A stretch of 52,211 bases of DNA from Ectocarpus siliculosus (Eukaryota; Sar; Phaeophyceae; Ectocarpales; Ectocarpaceae), in assembly GCA_000310025.1 (NCBI GenBank), contig FN648299.1, forward strand, positions 184,617 through 236,827, read 5' to 3'. The notes beneath the pieces are model-generated. The model was given only the letters and a program-made list of their open reading frames with translations. It made no database searches and was not told the DNA's origin. Position 1 is the stretch's first letter. Every line of letters begins with the position of its first letter. The position numbers were made by a program, and so were the translations under genes. Positions 41,039 through 51,100 of the stretch are shown piece after piece.

Positions 41039-44034
41039 CTTCACATTATTTAAAAACCGTTCCGGTCTCTCTCTACCCAGTACCTTCGTATGTCCGTACT
41101 GATCCAACACTCGACGTGGTCGATTCCCGTGGTCACAGGTTAACTTACCCTTAAAAGGCACACTCAAATAAACTGGTCCCGAGGGGTCCGCAAGTCAAAT
41201 AGATGCATTTGTTCAAGCCAAGAGCGAGAAAATAATTAACGAAGCGAAACGTCCTGTACAGTATTACAGATCTGATGCGCTTGAGAACAGTACAAAAAAG
41301 GTTTTGCACCCAAAGGGGCGCATGTAAGCCATGCACCCACACCTTTTCTACCGACGGAACCATCAAGATCGACCTAGGTCTACTCCAAGGCCCATCAACG
41401 TAGAAACTACCCACGTCAGGACCAACCTAGCACCTATCCAAGGAATACCAACCTAAAGATTTTCCCATCAACACCAACCTAGCGGCCATTGCCGGCACAC
41501 CAACAACCTAGAACTGAGCCACCCAGCGCCAACGTAGCATCTATTGGGTGGGTTTGGGGTTAGGGTTATGGTTAGCGTTAGGGATTTTAGCCGGTTTCAG
41601 GCCCGTGCCAAAGCAGAGCATCAATATAATGTTTAGATATACCCGAATTGCGCTGTTTGAATGTAAATAAATCAACATGTAGTTGCTGGTTGAAGGTAGA
41701 GCGGCAAGTGGAAGAAACGGATACATGTGCGTGAAGCTCGTTCCTCACACAGGATTTCCGTCGGTAAGAGGTGTAGGTGCATGGCTTATATGCGTCGCTT
41801 TGGGTGCATAAATTATAAGGAAATGGTGAGCAGGTGAAGAAAGAGAAAAACCCAACTCCAGAAATGAAAAAGAAACTCCCTCGCCGGGAATTGAACCCGG
41901 GTCTCATCGGTGAGAGCGATATATCCTAACCATTGGACTACGAAGGAATCATTCGACGACATGACAACGAAATCGGGGCATATATTTTCGATTATTTTGG
42001 CTGGCACTAGCTCATTAATCGCTTTTCAAGAATACCTCATTCAAACCATCGGGCACATCTACCATTTGTCTATCCACTTGTTTTTGCCGACAATGACGCA
42101 CGCATGCGATTTTTCAACGGAAAATGACTCTAGAGGCAATCACCCATCGCCCGCAAAGAAGTATAAACCATTGATCCATGTACCGTAAGGATGCTGGTCT
42201 TGGCACGAATCGGTGTCTTGGTACACTCCTGTGCGACAATAATCTGATAACGAAAAAAAGAACGAACCGCACACAGTGTGCCAAGCAAAAATATTCGATG
42301 CAATATCCATGGAGACGCACATAAGCCATGCACACCTTTTTCTTACCGACGGAACCACCCAACCAAGAGCGACCTAGGCCTACACAACCTATGTAGCACC
42401 TTCCGACGTCAACACCAACCTAGCACCTATGCATGCAATAAGCTAGAGATTATCCCATCAATACCAACCTAGCGCCAATGCTGGCACACGAACCTACAAC
42501 TGAGCCACCCAGCGCCAACCTAGCACCTATCGGGTGGGTTTGGGGTTTAGGGTGTAGCGTTGGGGATTGTACCCTGTTTCATGTAGTTGCTGATTGAAGT
42601 GACAGAACACTGCGCCTGTCAGTAGAGCGACAGGCGGAAGAAACGGGTACATGTTCGTGACGCTCGTTCCTCACATACATAGGATTTCCGTCGGTAGTAA
42701 TGTGTGGGTGCGTCTATATGCGTCTCTCTTGGTGCATAAATAATGAAAAAAACGTGAGAGCAAGCGAGGAAAGAGAAAAAACTAACTTCAGAAATGGAAA
42801 AAGAAACTCCCTCGCCGGGAATTGAACCCGGGTCTCATCGGTGAGAGCGATATATCCTAACCATTGGACTACGAAGGAATTGTTCCGCGGCCTGTGGGAG
42901 AATTTAGGGTGTATGAATAGTTATTTGCAACCGACCGAGCGTCTCTTGTTCTCGATTGTCTCTTGTTCTCGAAATATGTATTGCACCAGGAGCGCTTGTC
43001 AGTGCCTGCATGCTATCCCACATGCATCGCCCCCAAAATAGTTCTCACTCCAAGCAAACGAAACACACGTGGTTTCTTTCCTATATGTTGATTTTTTTTT
43101 CTTCGATGGGCTCCTATGTTTTTTTTTGCTACTGCAACAGACCGAAAATGAACGCAAGGGCACGTACAGACAGGCCTGGCGACGAGGCGCGGCGGGCACG
43201 TCGTTTGTTCTTTTCCGGCCCCCACACCAACATACATGCAGCGCCTGCGTTTGTGTTTGTTTTATTTTCCTTAACCAAAAATGAACGCAGGTAGGCCTAA
43301 TGTAGAGAAAAGAGACGCGGCAGGCGTCTTATGTCTTCGTTTCCCGGCCCCACACCACACGCGCACCGCTCCGTCGACATGTTTTCATTCTATTCTTCCC
43401 ATCATTTGTTGTTGTTTGTGTATTCTTGAACCGAAAACGAATGCAGGTAGGCCTGGAGAACGGGGTGCGGTACCCTCTTGCCGCGAGGCACCGCGGGATA
43501 GACCCCTGGCTCTTCCTCGACCTCAGGGCGGCCAGGAAGTGGGTGCTGAACAACAGCGACGGCATGGAGGTGCTCAATCTGTTCAGGTATTGTATGACTT
43601 GCGGGCATGACGTTGTCCTTGTTTGTTGGGGGTAGGTACCAGCGGCGATCGTGGAGTTTTTTTTTTTTTTTCTCGTACATACATGACGAAGACTCCCGGT
43701 GGTGCTGTTTTTTCGTCTTTTTTTTTTAGAAAATATACGCTTACAATCAAAGAGAGATTGCCCTTTTTTTTCGAAATGGTACGTACCATAGCAGTCGAAG
43801 TTTTTTTGTTTTAAGTTTGTGGCGGGGGCGGACGTCGTGTCTGAAACGGTGCTCCTTTCCGGACACATCTTCATCCCCCCCGTGGTTATTGTCCAGCTAC
43901 ACTGGAGGGATTGCTGCCGCGGCGGCGTGCGGGGGGGCCGCGAGCGTGTGGAACGTCGACTTCTCCGCTAGCGCCCACGAGGTACGGCGGGGTTGCAGCT
44001 GCTGTTCGTTGGTGTTGGTGGTGTGTGGTCGTGG

Positions 44035-44065
<31 letters not shown>

Positions 44066-47023
44066 CGTTGTTATTGCTGTTATTGTTGATGATGGTTTTG
44101 GTGGTTGTGATCTTGTCCTTGTTGTTGTTATTGTTGTTGGTGGTGTCGTCGTCGTCGTTCTTGCCATTGTCATACAAGTACTTCTTTTTTATGGCCGTCC
44201 TTGTCGTTTCCGTCGTCGTTGCCGTTGCCGTTGCCGTGGTCTCAGTCTCTTTTTTTTTCTGTCCTTTCATACAAAGTGATGGGGGCGTTGGTGTTTTCTT
44301 GCCACAAGGACACCGCTGCAAGTTGTCGTCATCTCAGTTGATGAAACAAAAATTTCAACCCAGGCTATGCTTGCATTCCACTCACGCCAACCTTCTCAGT
44401 CCCCCAGGGACCACCACGGAAGGTCGAGAACGCCTCCGGCGACGCAATTCCCCAATGAGAAATTGACCACGTTATCAGGGTGGAGAAGGGCTCGCCACTT
44501 CGTTTCGCAAAAAAAAAGAGTCAAAATCGACATGTGTGTACGTACAAAATGTCCCTTTTCTTCGAACAAAAGACGAGTGTTTTTCGAGACAGTTTCTGCC
44601 GCAACACGCTCTTCCTTCCCCCTCCCTGCTCCGTCCTCTCGAGAACGCGTGTTCCAATGGCCTAACAACTAGGGCATGCAAAACGTCGACCCCCCCCCCC
44701 CCCGGTGATGAGATAGCCTGGGCCGGTGAAAACCCGACGTACTTTCGTCCCGGCTTTGCAATGTTCTATTTAGCGACTACCGCATGCACAGCTATGAGTG
44801 CACCCTCACCAACCCACCCCCCCCCCACCCCCCCTCCCCCCCTCCGTCGTTCCCCGATATTGAACTGAAACAGGTTGGGAGGGCGAGCTTGAAGCTCAAC
44901 GCGGGCTCGGCCGGAGAGTGCAAGTGCGAGTGGATGAAGCGGGACGTAAGTCGAGAAGCAGGCAGGCTTGCCGGCCGTTCCGTACAGCTTGAGGGTTTGG
45001 TTCAGGATTACAGAAGTACGGACGGCGAGTTGAGCCAAAAGCCTTGTACCTGTTAGAAATCGGGAGCTACAGCAGTGAGGCAGGCGTGCGTTCTGGATGG
45101 TCAGAGGCTCAGATTGCTTGGGCAGAAAAGAGATGGTGCACGTTTTCAAATCTTGGTTGCAGAAAGACGTAGATCGATTTTGATAAACGACCGGTGTTTG
45201 GCCTTTTCTTGATAACCCACTTCACAATCCTTTCTTTTCTGCTGCTGCTGCCGACAGCACCCTCGCACGTGTCGACGTCGATGCACCAAGCACGTACAAT
45301 TGCATTGCTGTGCGTTGCAACTCCTGTCTACTCCCCGCATCAATTAGACACTCTTTTCCCTGCACGAACCCGGTGGGATGTACAGGCAGGTTGTTCGGTC
45401 ACGGTTTTTAGTCGCGCCCTTTGCACACACGAGGAAGCCGCGTAGCCCCCCCTCCCCCCTGCGTATGCACTGAAAAAAAAACTCATACTCGACCCCCAAT
45501 TCGGTGCCACAGATGCGACTTTGAACGTGCCACATCCCAGCGTGCCCCTACCTACAGCCGTTCTTCCGTGACAAGTTTTTTTTTTTTTGTGTTTGTGGGC
45601 TGTGTATGTATTCGCACACTCGCGAACATCGCTCAGGTCTTGCCGACTATCAGACAGCTGGCCGGTACTCCGACCAAGGACTACCGAGCGGACAGGCGCG
45701 GCCGAAACGCGAAAATATCGGGGGGGAGACACAGCCGGGACGCGGGGGGGCGGTTCAACCAGGTGTGTGAGACAGAGACTCTTGTCTTGCGGCGTGTTGT
45801 GTGTTCGGCAAGGGCTTTTCTTCGGTATTCGCCCGCGCGGTTCATTGATGCAGATGGCATACAAGTACCTGTTAGACTACTCAGTCGCCTGACAGAACAG
45901 TCTAAGGGTCAGCCTTTAGCTAATACGCACCTGTCTGCGATCAATGCATGTGAGGGTCTGCCTTGATGTTGAGATTGTCTTCCCCCTTGAACAAGCATCC
46001 CTCACGGGAAGGGGTGCGGCTGAGAAAGCCTTTTCTCAGCTACCGCGGCACAACCAATGCCCACGGCGGTCTTATCACTTTTTTACACGTTTACCGCCAT
46101 GTTTTCTCAAAGTCGGGGGCTCTAATCTTGTTGCTGCTTCTTCCCTTCGATTCTCCGCGGCAAGTTAGCGGCCACCGTTGTGCCGAGGCGAACACGCGCT
46201 GGGGGGGCGAGTGAGGGGGAGTACGATGTACCCCGCCATGCCGTGTGTCGGTTAAACAAGAATATGTTGAGCGAGGACAAAGAAGAACCAGACTCCTTTT
46301 CGCCGAACATGCGTGACAAACTCTCACTCGCGGCCTCTGTCTTCAATTAATTTTCAGGGAGGGTACGCAAACCGCAATTCTCGAGGCGGCGGCGGCGGCG
46401 GCGGCCAGCGGGGGGGGCGAGGCAGCGGCGGGCGATCCAACGGCTACGGCGACGAGAGGGGGGGTCGGTCAGGGGGCGAGCAGGGGAGGGGGGGCGGAGA
46501 AGAGAAGGACTTGAAAGCCAAGCAGTTCGACTTGGTCTTCTTGGACCCCCCGACGTGGTCCAAGTCCAAGCACGGGGCAGTAGACCTTGTCAGGGACTAT
46601 CAGGTCTGTTGCCTTGTCTGTTGTGTGTGTGTGGCACGCGTTGGGTGATGTCATCGTCTCCAACTCCGTTATTCTGCTACGTACGCACGTGTTTGTTTCG
46701 TTTGGTGTTACGAAGAATATTCTACATACAGGGTCGAGTCCTAGATCCCGCGTCCGTTGAAGTCTCTTTCGATACATGACAACATTCCACGGAGTCTAAA
46801 GGCTCACACGCTCCTCCTGCGTCTCCTTGAAGTAAGCATACCCTGCCCTCGTGGTGCATGCGTGCGTGGTCACATCACAGACGCTGTTCAAGCCGTCACT
46901 GCTAGCCACCAAGGAAGGGGGAGTCATCGTTGCTACCAACCACGTGTCGACGGTGGACTGCGCGGAGTGGGTGGAGAATCTTTCGAAGTGAGTGTGTTTC
47001 TGTGTTTCTTTCTGTGTGTGTGT

Positions 47024-47057
<34 letters not shown>

Positions 47058-47956
47058 GGCAGGCAGACAGACAGACAGACGACAGACAGAGACAGAGACA
47101 GAGACAAAGAAACAGATAGAGACAGAGACTGAGAAAGAAAGCGAGAGGGGGAGAAAGAGAGAGATAAAAAGAGGGAGAGGGAGGTCGAGAGGGAGACAAA
47201 GAGAGAGGGCGGTTTTCATTATGTCCCCGCGAAAAACACGTAGTAGGAAGCGCGTAGGAAGTACGAGATGAATTCGAAGCGACCTTTTGTTTCTTGGCGT
47301 TTTTATCCTGGACCTCTCCCTTCTCGTGTTCCAAGTGTACTCGTGGGAGAAAAGGTATACTTGGCCAAGTACGTTTTCCCGTACTTTTGTGCCGGCATTT
47401 TTTGCGCTCGTTCTCGTTGTTTTCTCTTCTTGTGGTTTCAGCCTTAACAATGCGAGACTGCCGCTGAGATGACGGGCACGAGAGTCGCCTTTGCGAAACG
47501 ACGAAGCGTTTGGTTTTAAGCGGCTCGCTGCACCCCGATTGGCGATGGAAAACCAACCTTCAGATGCCAACATCTCTGCGGAAACAACACAGATCTCGCC
47601 CCCCCCCCGCCGCCCCGCAGAATAAAAAGAAAAAGGCTTCGTAGACAAGAAAACATCGTCCGAGGTGTGGGCATCCAGAGTTGCGAGAGAAGCGGTGCTG
47701 CTCCGTCTCGAAAGAAAAAGGGATGCGCAATCAATGGTCGAAACAAGGTGTTCTTTTTGACGAGCAACGTCACGGCAGCAGCCTCTGTCCGCCTCGTGTT
47801 CATTTTCCACGCGTCCTCCTGGTGTTCATTTTCCGACACAGGTGCGCCGCGAAAGCGGGTCGAACGGTGGATTCCGTCCAAGTCCTGCTCCCCGAGGATG
47901 ACTTCCCCAGCCCGGATGGTAGACATCCGCTCAAGGTCGCCATCGTGCACGTTTGA
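32135..47956 (+). CDS. RlmI/RlmK-like (COG1092) SAM-dependent rRNA methyltransferase, 11 exons
   Basis: Exons: 32135-32614, 32985-33107, 34020-34152, 34899-35023, 43447-43586, 43897-43981, 44874-44945, 45637-45762, 46358-46603, 46881-46987, 47842-47956. All phases match and give 583 residues. The family methylates cytosine C5 or guanine in 23S-type rRNA. Motifs are rebuilt across junctions: CPGLTVDRYG|TVVLVQ, SAM-binding NLFSYTGG (331-338, across exons 5/6), WNVDFS, catalytic-region DPPTWSKSK (491-499), and DFPSPDGRHPLKVA at the C-terminus. Exon 1 begins with a hydrophobic signal and CQPFASP, like the ASAFAP plastid presequence of heterokonts, so a plastid role is inferred. Oddities: no N-terminal PUA domain is visible, about 40 Gly/Arg-rich residues precede the DPPTW motif, and intron 4 is 8.4 kb. 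The exon 1 donor GTCAGC is weak, so the 1-2 junction is the least certain. Confidence 0.85.
33346..33569. mobile_element. MITE-like element, copy B
   Basis: 224 bases, both ends CCGTAGGTTGCA in inverted orientation, followed by ATACCACAC and a GACC/GCCC-GAT block as in copy A. The middle shares GAGAGCTTTCCGAAAACG and CTCGATTTCTT-like stretches with copy A. TA follows the right end; the left flank is AA, so its target duplication is imperfect. It lies in intron 2 of the methyltransferase gene. Confidence 0.8.
34207..34279. repeat. (GTT)n microsatellite
   Basis: More than 20 GTT units with one GTC variant, in intron 3 of the methyltransferase gene. Similar TTG/GTT tracts occur at about 41000-41038 and 44035-44070. 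Confidence 0.95.
35045..35073. repeat. Telomere-like CCCTAA tract
   Basis: Four degenerate CCCTAA-type units at the start of intron 4. Similar GGGTTT/TTAGGG tracts lie at 41550-41583 and 42534-42560, inside the duplicated tRNA units. Confidence 0.7.
35873..35943 (-). mobile_element. tRNA-derived SINE-like head
   Basis: On the minus strand there is a box A-like TGGTCTGGTTGG (35922-35933) and a perfect box B GGTTCGAATCC (35879-35889) at tRNA spacing. The acceptor stem does not pair and the T stem is only partly paired, so this is not a working tRNA. A body of perhaps 200-300 bases may continue to about 35640. Weaker tRNA-like pieces lie at 40318-40352 and 40654-40693. Confidence 0.55.
36111..36181 (-). 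tRNA. tRNA-Glu (CTC)
   Basis: 71 bases, full cloverleaf: acceptor TCCTTCG pairs with CGAGGGA (one G-T), the D arm has GGTTAGGAT, anticodon loop CTCTCAC gives CTC, and the T arm is CCGGG/CCCGG around TTCAATT. CCA is not encoded. A T5 Pol III terminator follows on its strand (36100-36104). Antisense inside intron 4. Confidence 0.93.
36581..36638. repeat. 29-base tandem duplication
   Basis: Two adjacent copies of a GGTGGTGAAAAACGAA-containing unit at 36581-36609 and 36610-36638, differing at two bases. Confidence 0.85.
38444..38463. repeat. Left target-site duplication of the LINE
   Basis: C11 followed by AAGAAACGG, matching the copy at 40085-40111 (C18 then AAGAAACGG). The LINE reading frame runs through the junction only by chance. 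Confidence 0.65.
38464..40084 (+). mobile_element. 5'-truncated LINE (non-LTR retrotransposon)
   Basis: Encodes a reverse transcriptase from its finger region on: VVNLFKKGD, NYRGITLLSTVGKLF, GQAGLRPDRSCVDHVYTL, FLDIRKAYDTIW, QGCTMSPTLFKIYIND, and the catalytic FADD box. The frame reaches a 100-N gap at 39263-39362 and resumes as a C-terminal domain (39450-40079) with a C-x-H-x-C zinc-knuckle-like segment (CPYGKSEESRPHIVGEC). The stop lies just before the tail GAGTACG. There is no 5' endonuclease, so the copy is truncated. Frames outside the gap are intact, which implies a young insertion. It lies in the sense direction in intron 4. Confidence 0.88.
39263..39362. other. Assembly gap, 100 N
   Basis: Exactly 100 N, a default scaffold gap, so the true missing length is unknown. 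It interrupts the LINE reverse transcriptase after the FADD box. Confidence 0.99.
40085..40111. repeat. Right target-site duplication of the LINE
   Basis: C18 followed by AAGAAACGG, the second copy of the sequence at 38444-38463. The C run differs in length, as poly-C often does. Confidence 0.65.
40797..40867 (-). tRNA. tRNA-Glu (TTC)
   Basis: 71 bases, same cloverleaf as the CTC genes, but anticodon loop CTTTCAC gives TTC. Acceptor TCCCTCG pairs with CGAGGGA. Only T4 follows on its strand, a weaker terminator. Confidence 0.92.
41877..41947 (-). tRNA. tRNA-Glu (CTC)
   Basis: 71 bases, the same as the gene at 36111-36181 across the stems and anticodon loop CTCTCAC. T5 follows on its strand. 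Lies in the left duplicated unit. Confidence 0.93.
42808..42878 (-). tRNA. tRNA-Glu (CTC)
   Basis: 71 bases, anticodon loop CTCTCAC. T5 follows on its strand. Lies in the right duplicated unit, about 0.93 kb from the previous copy. Confidence 0.93.
47027..47110. repeat. (GACA)n microsatellite
   Basis: A GACA/GAGA-rich tract just after exon 10 of the methyltransferase gene, continuing as purine-rich sequence to about 47215. Confidence 0.9.
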
Positions 47957-48170
47957 CGTGAATGAGAGGTGGTGGTGGTGGTGGGGGCGTCATAGCGATG
48001 TAGAACACCCACTCAAGGTCGGGGGGGGGGGCGGGGGATCGCGATGTAGAACATCCGCTCAAGGTCGCCATCGTTCACGTTTGACGTGAAGGAGAGGTGG
48101 GGGGGCAGCATTAGGGATGTAGAGCATCCACTCAACGTTGCCATCGTTGACGACGCGGATGACAGGTGGG
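47917..48170 (+). repeat. Tandem copies of the last coding segment
   Basis: The end of the methyltransferase reading frame plus its first 3' bases (ACATCCGCTCAAGGTCGCC, CACGTTTGACGTGAA, GAGAGGTGG) recurs downstream. A partial copy lies near 47996-48018, a good copy at 48041-48105 and a diverged one at 48114-48170. Each begins with GATGTAGA(A/G)CA. They lie past the stop codon, in the likely 3' UTR. Confidence 0.85.
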
Positions 48171-51100
48171 GAGGTGGCACGTCGATGACAAACGTAGAGA
48201 AGGCGGGCACACGCGGTTGGCGCTTGTGCAACAACGAAACGAACGCGTTACAACAGCAGTGTCGGATATTCATGTCTCCGCTAGTTCCTCAGTCGCTACA
48301 AGTAAGTGTCGATGATCTTCTCTTCTTGCCCAGCACGCCAGGAGGAGCTTCGTTCGACGTTTTCCTCGGTGGGGGCGGTGGGAGGAGGAAAATCTTCCAA
48401 TCAAAGTCGTCGTCCTTGTTGTTGTGCACCGTGTCCCACGGCAATCTGTTTAACATCGTGCGGCTAGGGGAGCGGCGGGGGAGGGGCGCTAGTTACCAAT
48501 CTTTACCCAAACAGCCAGGAGGAATAATAGTGTTTGTTTGTGGTGCATCCAATTCAAAGACCTTCTTTTTGGGGCGGTAGACCAGTTAGAACAACGGGGG
48601 TGGACCAACGACCAACAATGTTGACCAGGGCACTCGTTTTGTGGCACCACCGCAACGTCCGCGCGCGTACGCAGAAAGTACTTGCGTAACCAAAAGTGGT
48701 GCTGCCTTCGCCATACATACGCATCGTCGATCGAAAACGGGGCCCCTGCCCAAGATGGCGTGTGGTTGTGGCTGTGCATTAGCAGCACAAAGAAAGTCTG
48801 GCTTTTTCTCAACGAAAAACAAACATACTACGACGATGCAGCTGTGCAGGGCACCCTTGCCTACCTTTGATAGACTGTCGTGTACAAGCTGCGTTGGCGA
48901 GGGGGGGGGGGGTTACCTGACGCATTGAGCCCACGAGGGACTACTACTTTTTTTACAGTGTTATTATGAGCTTTCGAAACAAAACAAAAATAAACACGAT
49001 TTATCATGTGAATATAATATATAGTCTATACATGTGGTCGAGCGTGCAGTTTGCAGAGGCGGAGTTTTTGTACGTGGCGGGCATAATGACGACAGACGGT
49101 CTGGGCCGCCTACACAATAAATGAATGAACGGCCGGGACTTTTTCCTTGGAGTGCATGAGAGCCCGAGAGGGAAAAGTGTGAGAAGGGGAACAAGACGCA
49201 CGGAAGTCTCTTCTGCGTGTAAAAGAAATTGTCTATCCGTTGGTTGGATGCACGTTGTTTGGCCGATTTGCACATTTGAGCATCCCCCCACCCGATCATT
49301 TGGCTTTTCTCTCGTACATGTCATGAATATTTCGCCATCCAGCAGGAGGGTCCGCCGAGGCTGCCGCATCGCCCTTTTCTATCACCTATACTGCTGGCGC
49401 TAAAGAAAGGTGGCACCCGGGCGAAGAAGATCTAGGCTGCAACAATTCGCCGGGCGGAAAGGAGCCGAACAAGCCATCAAATAACAAGCCTCGGTGTGTT
49501 GTGCAGAGACACAGATAAAGATAAAAATCCTTGTATCTACATATGTATATCCTTGTGTGGGTCTTATCCAGCAAGTAGTCTTCTACACGGTACACCTCTC
49601 TATCCTCTATGGTCTATGTGCAACGGTTGGGTTCTTGCGCCGAGACGCTGAGACAATGGGAGCAACAACATCGAACAACGGTCCCGCCCGCGATCCGATA
49701 CAGGCCTGGCTGTAGTGTATGTGACACCAGGCCGGAGAGAAAAGGGCCCATTTTTTTTACTTCGTACTTCGAGCGAGGGTTCATCGAAGGTGGTGCGGGG
49801 TGGGGCATGAAATGTATGTGCGTCCAATGGTCTGGTATGCATAATCGCGTGGTCCCGTCGTCCGGTCTCCAACTCTGCTGAACTTGTTCGTTTTGTTTGC
49901 GAGAGAAGAAATGTATGCTACCCCCGGACAACACGCCGGCGGGGGCGGGTGTGCAATGAAACACCTGATTTGTGTCGGAGAAACGTGCAAGCGCGGACAG
50001 ACTTTAGACAAATTGCTGTAACTGCATTGTGGCATCACGACAGTCCCGTGAGATAAAAAAAAAAACTTCCATCTTTCTCTCTCCTGTGCGTGCCTCTCCC
50101 AGCGACACCTGCCGCGCCTCTATACCGCCCGGCCCTACAGACACGCAAGCAGCTTGCGCAACACGCCAATCCATCCCGTCGTTGCCCACGTCTACCCCCA
50201 CGCCCGCCACCTGTTGCTTCTAACTTAGCCGCCCGGTGAGTCTCGGCTATGTCATCATCTTTTACGAAATGCGCTTGCCTTTACGGTTACGAGGCATCTC
50301 CTTGTGTCTTTCTTGATTTGTCGCTTGTTGTCGGAGTGCGATTTCAGAGTCAGTTCACTCGTCACCTCCCCTATGCTTTAAGTGCGGCGTGCCTGCAGTG
50401 CGGTGAGCCTGCAGTGCGGTGAGCCTGCCTCTACGCAAGTAGGCCCCGGGAAACGCGGCAGGTACAGCGCGTAAGAGCGCACGCACGGACGATGTAGTCA
50501 CTTCGACCTCCGCTGCTGCTGCCGTTGAGGAAAGATCGCAACGGCGTTCGTTGTTGGTCATCGCTATTTGACGTCACCGACACAAAGCTCTGCATATACT
50601 TTGCATGCGTACATACACGCCGCTGCTGCTCTGCCCTTGTCTCTCTCTCTCTCTCTCTCTCTCTCGCCTGCTGCAGTGGAGATTCTCCAAGCAAAGTACA
50701 GTCAGTAGTCCTCTGGATCCTCTGCATGCAGTTTACAGCGCATCCCACACAGCGTGTTGTATGTACAGCAACGCTTTCTTACTCTGTGACGGCTGATTCC
50801 ATCAAATGCGAGAAGGTTGATGCGTTCGTGAGTGCCGACGAGACCCGAGCGCCACACACGAAAAGGCGCGTGTGCATGCATGACGCAAACGTCTGCCTTT
50901 CGTGCCCCTAACGCGATGGACGCTCAAGTGTCCCTCGATGGACAACTGCAGCAGCAGTCTACAGACATGTAGGTAGCAGCACGGCTTGCTTGGCACGGCC
51001 ACCTTTTTTTTTTTCAAACCCCTCAGTCCCTCCTGACGAGACGAAGGGAAAAAAAATGTCACCATCACACCCCCGCGCGTCGCGAGTTTGCGTGCGCTCC

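Larger units (their letters stand above)
41317..42890. repeat. Tandem duplication carrying tRNA-Glu genes
   Basis: Two units of about 0.95 kb, near 41317-41960 and 42312-42890, share the order: TAAGCCATGCAC-like start, ACCGACGGAACCA, repeated CAACCTAGCACCTAT words, CTGAGCCACCCAGCGCCAAC, a GGGTGGGTTTGGGGTT tract, then the tRNA. Pieces of the same unit lie near 36300-36450 (CATGTACCGTAA, GGTCTTGGCACG) and after 40867, so all four tRNA genes probably come from this one unit. Confidence 0.85.
35024..43446. other. Large intron 4 of the methyltransferase gene
   Basis: An intron of 8.4 kb, donor AAG|GTATCT and acceptor ATGCAG|GTAGGC, between exons that join in phase 0. It holds tRNA genes, a LINE, SINE-like pieces, a 29-base tandem pair and telomere-like tracts, each listed separately. 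A frame at 36935-37228 (plus, 97 codons) ends in a charged, protein-like tail with no recognised family. The rest shows nothing coding. Confidence 0.75.

Noticed and set aside
47027-47215. Short-unit repeats considered as a CRISPR-like array
   Set aside because: The units are simple GACA/GAGA microsatellite with no spacers, in a eukaryotic intron.
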